From: JAVZLQ01 sp049700035
GTDB lineage: Archaea > Thermoproteota > Bathyarchaeia > Bathyarchaeales > Bathycorpusculaceae
DNA length: 15,268 bases
Direction of reading: 5' to 3'
NCBI GenBank assembly: GCA_049700035.1
Contig: JBNAWC010000027.1
Span: 1-15,268 of the forward strand
The translations under genes were made by a program, and so were the position numbers. A model generated the notes under the pieces. It saw only the letters and a program-made list of their open reading frames with translations. It was not told where the DNA came from and ran no database searches. Position 1 is the first letter of the stretch. Each line of letters begins with the position of its first letter. Shown here piece by piece: positions 6,560 to 11,796 of this stretch.

Positions 6560-6839
6560 TTTTTTCACCTTTTGGCTTTGTTGCCGCAAAGCCTATAGCG
6601 TATGCTGTTATTAAAACGAGGAAGAAGCCGCAGACTCCAGCCAGTAATGTTGAAGCGTATTGGTTCTCGATTGTTGGCAGCGTGTAGTCTGGCATCAAAC
6701 CGTTCCATATTGGCTCTTTTTCTTCTATTTGGAAGGTTTCAACAACCTTTTCTAGGCCGTCTGGAAATTCTGAAGCGAATGGTATCAGAACTGCCAAACA
6801 AACCAGTATTGTGATTAGGGCTTTAAGGTAGCCTCGCAT
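6552..6839 (-). CDS. cbiN: CbiN-like (PDGLE domain) cobalt/nickel transport protein
   Basis: The protein has 95 residues, the usual size of CbiN/NikN. Two membrane helices (about residues 5-22 and 63-86) flank an external loop that holds the family signature P-D-G-L-E (in ASEFPDGLEKVVE). CbiN is the small partner of CbiM and is needed for metal loading into the membrane channel (known for the family). ATG 6839 lies within the end of cbiM (17-bp overlap) and is preceded by GAGG. The specificity for cobalt or nickel cannot be read from this protein; the adjacent nikR favours nickel. Confidence 0.88.
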   Translation of the reverse strand: MRGYLKALITILVCLAVLIPFASEFPDGLEKVVETFQIEEKEPIWNGLMPDYTLPTIENQYASTLLAGVCGFFLVLITAYAIGFAATKPKGEKSA

Positions 6840-7491
6840 GTTCTTCCCTCTTTAAAATGTTTAGTCCGCTGAGTGCTGTTGGCTGTAGTCTCCAAAGTTG
6901 TGTTGTTATTGTCGTTGTGATTGCTGCTTCGCCTAAGCCTATTAGGACATGCCAAAGGAGCATGGCTGGGATTGTGGCTGTTATGCCTCCAACGTTTGAG
7001 AACGCTGGAGAAATTTCTAACGCGCATGCCAAAGCGCCTAAAACCACTGAGAGCCAAGAGGCGACGAAGACGCTTGCGAAGAGTAAGCCTTTCTTGTTGG
7101 TGTTTTTTGTTAGGTATTTTATTATGAAGAAGCTTAGTGCGCCTATTACTGCCATGTTGAAGATGTTTGCTCCAAGCGCCATTATGCCGCCATCCGCAAA
7201 GAACAGTGCTTGCATGAGCAGCACTACAGTCATGCCTAAAGCTGCGGCGTAGGGTCCTAAGAGCACTGCGAGGAATGTTCCGTCGACTAGGTGTCCGCTT
7301 GTTCCGTATGCTATTGGGAAGTTTATCATTTGTGCCACGAATATGAATGCGCTTGAAATTGCCAGAAGTGGGGCTAGAGACCTTTCGTATGTGGCTTTTG
7401 CTTTTTTCCAGGACCATGCGAGGAAAGCGATTGATATTGCGTACATTAATGCGGCGATTTCTGGTGTTATTAAGCCGTCTGGTATGTGCAA
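6823..7491 (-). CDS. cbiM: CbiM/NikM-type cobalt/nickel transport membrane protein
   Basis: The protein has 222 residues when started at TTG 7491. That start gives the family N-terminus M-H-I-P-D-G-L, in which the N-terminal amine and His2 take part in metal binding (known for CbiM/NikM). GAGGT lies 8 nt upstream. An in-frame extension back to 7536 would bury this essential end and is rejected. About seven membrane helices follow. Other family marks are Y-G-T-S-G-H-L-V-D-G-T (with the second metal-binding His) and GPYAAALGMTVVLLMQALFF-A-D-G-G. It is the first gene of the train, is followed by cbiN with overlap, and is divergent from nikR with a palindromic operator between them. This argues for nickel uptake, although cobalt remains possible. 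No CbiQ or CbiO gene lies in the window. Confidence 0.92.
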   Translation of the reverse strand: MHIPDGLITPEIAALMYAISIAFLAWSWKKAKATYERSLAPLLAISSAFIFVAQMINFPIAYGTSGHLVDGTFLAVLLGPYAAALGMTVVLLMQALFFADGGIMALGANIFNMAVIGALSFFIIKYLTKNTNKKGLLFASVFVASWLSVVLGALACALEISPAFSNVGGITATIPAMLLWHVLIGLGEAAITTTITTQLWRLQPTALSGLNILKREEHARLP

Positions 7492-7504
7492 GCGCGAATA
7501 CCTC

Positions 7505-7534
7505 GGTAACACTTTTATGCATTTTAGTATTACC
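7505..7534. promoter_or_regulatory. Candidate NikR operator (30-bp palindrome) before cbiM
   Basis: GGTAACACT (7505-7513) and AGTATTACC (7526-7534) are inverted copies with one mismatch, and the centre holds ATGCAT (7517-7522). Read as 6-N16-6 it is GTAACA-N16-TATTAC, the same geometry as the known E. coli NikR site GTATGA-N16-TCATAC. It directly abuts the cbiM ribosome binding site, covering the likely transcription start, so binding would repress. nikR lies about 180 bp away on the other strand. Confidence 0.6.
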
Positions 7535-7539
7535 AATTA

Positions 7540-7547
7540 ACATAAAA
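7540..7547 (-). promoter_or_regulatory. Possible TATA-like box of the cbiM transcript
   Basis: On the minus strand the sequence reads TTTTATGT. About 25 bases downstream is the centre of the palindrome at 7505-7534, so a transcript would start inside the candidate operator. The box is not a perfect TATA match. Confidence 0.35.
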
Positions 7548-7622
7548 GCCTTACTGTCACGGAGCGCTCACTTTTCAACATGTTTTTGGAGCTGAAACAA
7601 GCCAATAGTGACTACCCCCTCT

Positions 7623-7640
7623 AGTTTTTCTGCAAAAACT
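7623..7640 (+). other. Perfect hairpin AGTTTTT-CTGC-AAAAACT
   Basis: A 7-bp stem with a 4-base loop lies upstream of nikR. It is enclosed by ACCCCC (7613-7618) and GGGGGT (7658-7663), which can also pair. This could be a leader structure, or a DNA element between the divergent promoters; which one is not clear. Confidence 0.35.
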
Positions 7641-7664
7641 GGTTTGTTGCTTATGGTGGGGGTC

Positions 7665-7684
7665 TAGCAAAGGTTTTATTGCTA
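7665..7684 (+). promoter_or_regulatory. nikR promoter region with dyad TAGCAA-N8-TTGCTA
   Basis: TAGCAA (7665-7670) and TTGCTA (7679-7684) are exact inverted repeats that straddle the TATA-like TTTTATT (7674-7680). A start about 25 bases on would be near 7702, just before the GGGGAG and ATG 7716 of nikR. The half-site differs from the palindrome before cbiM, so a regulator other than NikR may bind here. Confidence 0.4.
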
Positions 7685-7715
7685 ACTCTTTTTTAGGTAG
7701 TGGGTGGGGAGATTT

Positions 7716-8123
7716 ATGTCGAGGATTGTTCGTGTGGGTGTTACTTTTCCTCCAGATTTGCTTGAGGATTTTGATGAGGTGATTCGTAAAATGGGTTATG
7801 AGAACCGCTCTAAAGCTGTTCAAGATGCTGTGAGGCTGTTTGTTTCTGAGAAGAAGTGGCTTCAGGAGGAAAGCGGAGAGCAGGCTGGCGTTTTGACGGT
7901 GCTTTATGACCATGAGGTTAGGGGGTTAGAGAGCGCGTTAACGGATATTCAGCATCGTTATTCGCATATAATCTGTTCGACTATGCATATTCACCTAAGC
8001 GAACGTGATTGCCTAGAGGCAATTGCGGTTAAGGGGAAAGCAGATGAAATCAGAAAATTAAGCGACGAGTTAGCCTCGAAAAGGGGTGTTAAGATACTTA
8101 AGATGACTATTGTTCACGTTTAG
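7716..8123 (+). CDS. nikR: Nickel-responsive regulator NikR
   Basis: The protein has 135 residues. Residues about 2-45 form a ribbon-helix-helix DNA-binding domain (RIVRVGVTFPPDLLEDFDEV, then N-R-S-K-A-V-Q-D-A-V-R). The C-terminal ACT-like domain carries the four high-affinity nickel ligands at the exact family spacing: H80, H91, H93 and C99, that is H-x10-H-x-H-x5-C (E. coli H76, H87, H89, C95). ATG 7716 follows GGGGAG; an upstream in-frame GTG at 7704 would sit on that site. NikR binds nickel as a tetramer and represses nickel uptake genes. Here it is divergent from cbiM, with a NikR-like palindrome in between. Its 3' end overlaps the nadA end by 4 bp. Confidence 0.94.
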   Translation: MSRIVRVGVTFPPDLLEDFDEVIRKMGYENRSKAVQDAVRLFVSEKKWLQEESGEQAGVLTVLYDHEVRGLESALTDIQHRYSHIICSTMHIHLSERDCLEAIAVKGKADEIRKLSDELASKRGVKILKMTIVHV

Positions 8124-9040
8124 CCTTTCTTGTTTGTTATTTCGAACATTCGTTCTAAGACTTTTCTGGCGTGTTTTGCTATTGGCTCTGGAACATTAAC
8201 GACGTATTTTTCCTCCTTTAACGCTGTGTAAAGCCTTTCAAGAGTGTTAAGCTTCATGTTTGGGCATACGGCTTCCTTGTAGGCTAGAATGAACTGTTTT
8301 TGTGGGTTATCCCTTTTTAGGCGGTGTATGAGTCCCTCTTCCGTTGCGACAATGAACGTTTTTGCGTTGCTTTCTCTTGCGTAACGGCACATTTGCGAGG
8401 TGCTTCCAACAAAGTCGGCTATTCTGCGCATTTCAAGTGTGCATTCTGGATGAACCATGACCAAAGCGTTTGGATATTGCGCTTTAAGGATTTGCACTTC
8501 TTCTGGCTGAAAAAGCAAGTGCGTTGGACAGAAACCCCACTCTGGAATTGGAATAATTGTTTTCCCAGTTTTTTCCTGAACATGCTCCGCTAAGTTTCTG
8601 TCTGGTCCAAATAGGATGGTTTCCGCGTTTATTGACTCTATAACTTCAACAGCGTTGGCTGATGTGCAGCAAACGTCGCAGTAAGCCTTTGCTGATGCTA
8701 GAGTGTTAACGTATAGGACGACTGGCACAAGTGGATAAAGGACTTTCCACCTCTTAATTTCTTCAACTGTGAGCATCTGCGCCATTGGGCAGCGTGCGCC
8801 AAGCGTGGGCAGCAAAACTTTCTTTTCTGGGTTAAGTATCGCCGCGGATTCAGCCATGAAATCCACAGCTGAAAAAAGTATTATTTCCGCCTCTTTTTCC
8901 TCCATTGCTTTTCGGCTTAGTTCTATGCTGTCGCCAACGTAATCTGCGATGTCTTGAATTTCTGGTCGCTGGTAGTTATGTGCGAGTATTATGGCTTTCT
9001 TTTCCCTTTTCAGTTTAAGTATTTTATCTTTTAGCTCCAC
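8120..9040 (-). CDS. nadA: Quinolinate synthase NadA
   Basis: The protein has 306 residues, full length for NadA. It condenses iminoaspartate with dihydroxyacetone phosphate to quinolinate in NAD biosynthesis and uses a [4Fe-4S] cluster. The three cluster cysteines are visible: A-R-C-P-M (C84), G-F-C-P-T-H (C171) and A-V-C-P-N-M (C259). Substrate-site marks include I-I-L-A-H-N-Y-Q (H21), V-G-D-S and V-H-P-E-C (H197). Start GTG 9040 gives the usual spacing of about 20 residues to L-A-H-N-Y-Q. No nadB, aspartate dehydrogenase or nadC lies in the window, so the pathway partners are elsewhere. It is convergent with nikR (4-bp overlap) and probably has its own promoter near 9104. Confidence 0.95.
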   Translation of the reverse strand: MELKDKILKLKREKKAIILAHNYQRPEIQDIADYVGDSIELSRKAMEEKEAEIILFSAVDFMAESAAILNPEKKVLLPTLGARCPMAQMLTVEEIKRWKVLYPLVPVVLYVNTLASAKAYCDVCCTSANAVEVIESINAETILFGPDRNLAEHVQEKTGKTIIPIPEWGFCPTHLLFQPEEVQILKAQYPNALVMVHPECTLEMRRIADFVGSTSQMCRYARESNAKTFIVATEEGLIHRLKRDNPQKQFILAYKEAVCPNMKLNTLERLYTALKEEKYVVNVPEPIAKHARKVLERMFEITNKKG

Positions 9041-9102
9041 TTGGATTCGCCTTTGCTATGCCTCGCGTCTTCAGAGTTGTAGGTTTTCTAAACTAGATGT
9101 GA

Positions 9103-9110
9103 GATATATC
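9103..9110 (-). promoter_or_regulatory. TATA-like box of nadA
   Basis: The minus strand reads GATATATC, itself a palindrome. Transcription would begin near 9080, leaving a leader of about 40 nt before GTG 9040. The dyad CAATCA-N6-TGATTG lies about 40 bp further upstream. Confidence 0.4.
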
Positions 9111-9147
9111 CTTTGCTTAATTTGAATTTGAGCATAAGTTTTATGGG

Positions 9148-9219
9148 CAATCATTTAGTTGATTGTTGTTTTAGACTTTTTTGTCGCGAATGAATGTTTC
9201 GCATATAAGAAAATCAACT
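9148..9219. other. Dyad-rich gene-free region between nadA and the molybdopterin gene
   Basis: This is the core of a 349-bp stretch without a gene (9041-9389). It has the perfect dyad CAATCA-N6-TGATTG (9148-9165). It also has a nested pair: outer arms AGTTGATT (9157-9164) and AATCAACT (9212-9219), inner arms GCGAA (9186-9190) and TTCGC (9198-9202). The first arm can take part in either fold. It could be an operator for nadA or a small structured RNA. The rest of the stretch is AT-rich and holds nothing else I can name. Confidence 0.3.
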
Positions 9220-9389
9220 GTTAAAATTTCAGATTTCAGCTCTTCAATTTTTTTGTGTCTCATATGTGTCTGGTCGTTTTTTCATTCTTTCATCCACCGT
9301 TTTAGCCTACAGTGTATTAAGTCTTAATAAACATTATGGTATAAAAGTGCAACAAAAATACAAAACAAAAACCACAATAAACGCTACCA

Positions 9390-9950
9390 CTAAGCGCGCC
9401 TATCCTCTTTCCACAGGTCAGCAGTGTCGCTGTAACCGCGCTTTTCCCAATACCCCAACTCACGGACAGAAGAGAATTTCGCCTTTCTCAGCCACATCGG
9501 ACTTTTATAAGCATATTTATGTGGAACAACAAGCCTAACTGGTCCACCCCTTTCAAGAGGTAAAGGCTTACCATCCAACTTGTAAGCCAAAATAACGCCT
9601 TCCTTAAGCAACTCTGAAAGCGGAAGCGAAGTTGTATAACCATCATAACACTCAAAACTCACATATTTCGCTGTCGCCTTAGGCTTAACAACCTCCACAA
9701 GAGCCTTAAACGGTGCTCCCTCCCACTCACTGTTCAATAAGCTCCAGCCCTCCACACAATGGAAATCAGAAACAACAACGACCTTTGGCATGCGCCCTAA
9801 ATCATCAAAACTAAACACTTTCGGCGTTTCAACCTCGCCATAAACCTCCAAACGCCACGTTTCAACGCTGACCTGCGGAATATCTCCTATGTGGCGTAAA
9901 GGAACACCCACCGCTTTTCTCTGCCCAGGAGGCAATCTTTTATCTTTCAA
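9390..9950 (-). CDS. Sulfite-oxidase-type molybdopterin oxidoreductase (small form)
   Basis: The protein has 186 residues, the size of the short sulfite oxidase-like / MsrP-like proteins. It begins with the typical R-L-P-P-G-Q, then P-x-V-x-x-x-x-W-x-L-x-V-x-G-x-V. The likely molybdenum ligand is Cys65 in D-F-H-C-V-E-G-W-S. Other marks are Y-D-G-Y-T-T-S-L, L-P-L-E-R-G-G-P-V-R-L-V-V-P and the end L-G-Y-W-E-K-R-G-Y-S-D. No Tat signal or membrane helix is seen, so it is probably cytosolic. TTG 9950 directly follows an in-frame stop and has no clear ribosome binding site; a TTG five codons on (before PPGQ) is an alternative. It lies 38 bp behind the AbrB-like gene on the same strand. The physiological substrate is unknown. 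Confidence 0.87.
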   Translation of the reverse strand: MKDKRLPPGQRKAVGVPLRHIGDIPQVSVETWRLEVYGEVETPKVFSFDDLGRMPKVVVVSDFHCVEGWSLLNSEWEGAPFKALVEVVKPKATAKYVSFECYDGYTTSLPLSELLKEGVILAYKLDGKPLPLERGGPVRLVVPHKYAYKSPMWLRKAKFSSVRELGYWEKRGYSDTADLWKEDRRA

Positions 9951-9988
9951 GTTCCACGTTCACTTCGCTTAAGTTCTACATTGCGTTG

Positions 9989-10162
9989 TTATTGCTTTCG
10001 TTTTTCTATGATTAATCTTTTCCCATCAATTTTCACGGTTACGTCCTCTCCGACCTTGAACGGAAAACTTGTGTCTGTGGAAACCTCCTTGGGTATGTAA
10101 ACGAAAATTTTGCTATATTTTTTCCCTCTATCTACCACTTTCCCTTTTCCTTCGCCTGTCAT
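9989..10162 (-). CDS. Small AbrB/SpoVT-like DNA-binding protein (57 aa)
   Basis: This short gene encodes 57 residues starting MTGEGKGKVVDRGKKYSKIF. The second half follows the swapped-hairpin AbrB pattern: Y-S-K-I-F-V-Y-I-P-K-E-V, then P-F-K-V-G-E-D-V-T-V-K-I-D-G-K-R-L-I-I-E-K. Such proteins act as dimers that bind DNA, either as regulators or as antitoxins. No toxin gene lies beside it, so a regulator of the molybdopterin gene 38 bp downstream is the simpler reading. A TATA-like TTTTATATCT lies at 10211-10220 on the minus strand, about 50 bases upstream of the start. No strong ribosome binding site is seen. The match is by pattern, with the usual lysine- and glycine-rich N-terminus of archaeal members. 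Confidence 0.68.
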   Translation of the reverse strand: MTGEGKGKVVDRGKKYSKIFVYIPKEVSTDTSFPFKVGEDVTVKIDGKRLIIEKRKQ

Positions 10163-10183
10163 AGGCGCGCTTGCGCCCCAACG

Positions 10184-10516
10184 ATGTGGCTAAATAATTT
10201 TGGTTTTGTTAGATATAAAAATTTTAATTTAGCATTAAATAGTAAATGGATTAATAATGAAAAGGAAAGGATTGAAGCAAATTGGCATTTTTTAGTTTCG
10301 CTTTCTTTTATTATGGGAATTATTAATTTAGTTTCTTTCCTTCAAGGTCTAGATTATACAGTAGAAACAGTTTATTATCATAACTACAATTATCCGACAC
10401 CATTAATTCCATTTGAAACATTTAAGCTAATGATGATATTATCTATTGTTTTGTTTTTTGTGGAATTGATTATTTTAGCGTTTTTTACACATGGTCAAAA
10501 ACCATTTCCCTATTAA
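10184..10516 (+). CDS. Uncharacterised membrane protein with two helices
   Basis: The protein has 110 residues. Two hydrophobic segments (about 36-54 and 81-101) flank a polar loop rich in Tyr and Asn (TVETVYYHNYNYPTP). The N-terminus is basic and polar. I recognise no family. The gene opens the AT-rich block, with a strong preference for A/T-ending codons unlike its neighbours. ATG 10184 lacks a ribosome binding site, and TATA-like DNA at 10211-10220 lies inside the frame, so the true start may be later. It ends convergent with, and overlapping by 42 bp, the second half of the glycoside-hydrolase-like gene. The coding call rests on length and membrane-protein composition only. Confidence 0.45.
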   Translation: MWLNNFGFVRYKNFNLALNSKWINNEKERIEANWHFLVSLSFIMGIINLVSFLQGLDYTVETVYYHNYNYPTPLIPFETFKLMMILSIVLFFVELIILAFFTHGQKPFPY

Positions 10517-10870
10517 AATCCCACAACATATAATAATTATTATAATTGCACCGTAATATTTTGGGTCATCATACCAATTTGGAATGGTTGAAGATGCGGA
10601 CAATTCGGGAATAGTGAAGTTGTTAAAGTATTTTTCTCTGAAAATTACAAATCCGTTAAGTTTATGCATTCTCACTATGTTTATTTCTTCATTTAATGTG
10701 TTTTGGTCAAATTCGGAAAAGAAAACACCAATTACGGGGAAAATTGGGGTTAAGCAATGCAGAGATGCTATTTCGTTAATAACTCTTTTAAATTCAAACG
10801 GTATAGGAGTGTAAATCATTGGAAGTAAGGAATCCACTAGGTTTGATTTTGACCAATTAAACCATTTCAT
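10475..10870 (-). CDS. C-terminal part of a surface glycoside-hydrolase-like protein (after frameshift)
   Basis: The 131 residues continue the TIM-barrel protein encoded just upstream (10857-11606). They begin M-K-W-F-N-W-S-K and L-V-D-S-L-L-P-M-I-Y-T, the strand that follows in GHL10/DUF187-type putative glycoside hydrolases, and include the last barrel strand L-N-G-F-V-I-F-R. After a linker comes one membrane helix (about 107-126, GAIIIIIICCGILIGKWFL) and a basic end, which would anchor the enzyme to the outer face of the cell. The ATG at 10870 may be used for restart, but with no ribosome binding site this half alone would lack the catalytic face. It is most likely one gene with a frame change. 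Confidence 0.6.
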   Translation of the reverse strand: MKWFNWSKSNLVDSLLPMIYTPIPFEFKRVINEIASLHCLTPIFPVIGVFFSEFDQNTLNEEINIVRMHKLNGFVIFREKYFNNFTIPELSASSTIPNWYDDPKYYGAIIIIIICCGILIGKWFLTMCKKR

Positions 10871-11606
10871 AGTATTTTAGAGCATCTTCAAGCGGGGCTA
10901 GAATAGTTGAAGAAAATTCCAAATTTAAATTATAGCTTTTGATTGTGATTTTGCATTCATTCATAAATTTGTAAATTTGTTCTTCTCTCCATGTAGCCCA
11001 TAAAGGATGATTGGGATTTTCAGATGCATTTATTCCCGTTTCAGAGTAAAAAGCTGAAAGCGAATAGTCATCATAACTATAATCTGGGCTAGAATATTGG
11101 ACATAATCTAAATGAATGCCTTTAACGGGATATTTGTGGATTATTTCAGAAATAACATTGCAAACCCATTGACGGAATTCTGGAATGGCAAAGTTAGGCA
11201 ATGGTGAAATTTCTCCATTAATGCTTTTTGTTTTCCAATTGGGGTTATCTGTTCTAATGTCTAGCCATGCATGAATTGAAATATTGAACATTTGGGCTAT
11301 TTGACAAGTCAAATTTAGAAGGTCAAAATCAAAAACATTGTAAAGTTCTGAAATTTCACTATTATAAGTAGTAGCACTACAACTTAAAGCTAAAAAGTAA
11401 ACGTCTTGAATGCCTAATTGAGCATATCTATTGAAATCATCCCATAATTTGATTTTAGCTAACGTTTCATTATTAGGCATAACTTCAGCATCCCAAATAG
11501 GATGATAATAAATTCCGATTCTTTCATTTGTGTTAACTTTTGAAATTTTTATCGGATATAAAGCTAAAAGAATAATAAGAATAATTATGAGGGGTTTTTT
11601 AAACAT
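10857..11606 (-). CDS. N-terminal part of a surface glycoside-hydrolase-like protein (before frameshift)
   Basis: The frame gives 249 residues. A hydrophobic signal segment (about 4-20) is followed by a TIM-barrel sequence with G-I-Y-Y-H-P-I-W near 31, I-H-A-W-L-D-I-R near 111 and V-K-G-I-H-L-D-Y-V-Q-Y near 161. The last motif, with D167, is typical of GHL10/DUF187-like putative glycoside hydrolases. ATG 11606 follows a full GGAGGT by 9 nt. The frame ends after L-E-D-A-L-K-Y-Y, where the family would go on to W-x-x-W-x-x-x-x-L-V-D; that part continues in the +1 frame. The gene lies in the AT-rich block. The polysaccharide substrate is unknown, and the enzymatic role is inferred from fold only. 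Confidence 0.7.
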   Translation of the reverse strand: MFKKPLIIILIILLALYPIKISKVNTNERIGIYYHPIWDAEVMPNNETLAKIKLWDDFNRYAQLGIQDVYFLALSCSATTYNSEISELYNVFDFDLLNLTCQIAQMFNISIHAWLDIRTDNPNWKTKSINGEISPLPNFAIPEFRQWVCNVISEIIHKYPVKGIHLDYVQYSSPDYSYDDYSLSAFYSETGINASENPNHPLWATWREEQIYKFMNECKITIKSYNLNLEFSSTILAPLEDALKYYEMV

Positions 11607-11676
11607 GATTCTTCAACCTCCAATTTTTCAAATTTTTAGATTTAATGATTGCTAAAAAGGGGAGAAGGGGGAATTT

Positions 11677-11754
11677 TTATTTACATTGTGCTAGTTTAGT
11701 TAGCATTGAAACAGCAACACCAATAATAGCCAATAGAACTATAACGGGAATCAT
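11677..11754 (-). CDS. Possible tiny membrane protein (25-29 aa)
   Basis: The open frame from ATG 11754 encodes MIPVIVLLAIIGVAVSMLTK plus five residues: one hydrophobic helix and a short polar end. TTG at 11766 would add four residues, and the frame stays open and protein-like upstream to the stop next to the V4R gene. No ribosome binding site is visible. Composition alone suggests a real product, but a chance hydrophobic frame in AT-rich DNA is quite possible. The rest of 11607-11796 holds the GGAGGT of the gene at 11606 and nothing else I can name. Confidence 0.3.
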   Translation of the reverse strand: MIPVIVLLAIIGVAVSMLTKLAQCK

Positions 11755-11796
11755 TTGGTCAAACAAATTATAAATGGCTGATAAAAATTTTAAGAT

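Noticed and set aside
6559..6589. Longer TTG start for the S-component-like gene
   Set aside because: It has no ribosome binding site, whereas GTG 6559 has GGTGA 5 nt upstream and a normal short overlap with cbiN.
5940..6614. 224-codon plus-strand frame
   Set aside because: It is antisense to the S-component-like and FmdE-like genes, whose starts, overlaps and motifs support the minus strand.
6815..7543. Long minus-strand open frame (242 codons) overlapping cbiM
   Set aside because: It is rich in Arg, His and Asn, has no family pattern and is the shifted frame of cbiM, which has clear family motifs.
7704..7718. Upstream GTG start for nikR
   Set aside because: It would place the start on the GGGGAG site; ATG 7716 gives the normal NikR N-terminus.
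7575..7913. 112-codon minus-strand frame
   Set aside because: It lies antisense to the nikR start and its promoter; the composition is His/Lys/Ser-rich and family-less.
9266..9538. 90-codon plus-strand frame
   Set aside because: Half is antisense to the molybdopterin gene and the rest is low-complexity Lys/Thr/Asn sequence without start signals.
9989..10162. AbrB-like protein as the antitoxin of a toxin-antitoxin pair
   Set aside because: No toxin-like gene lies next to it; the neighbours are the molybdopterin enzyme and a two-helix membrane protein.
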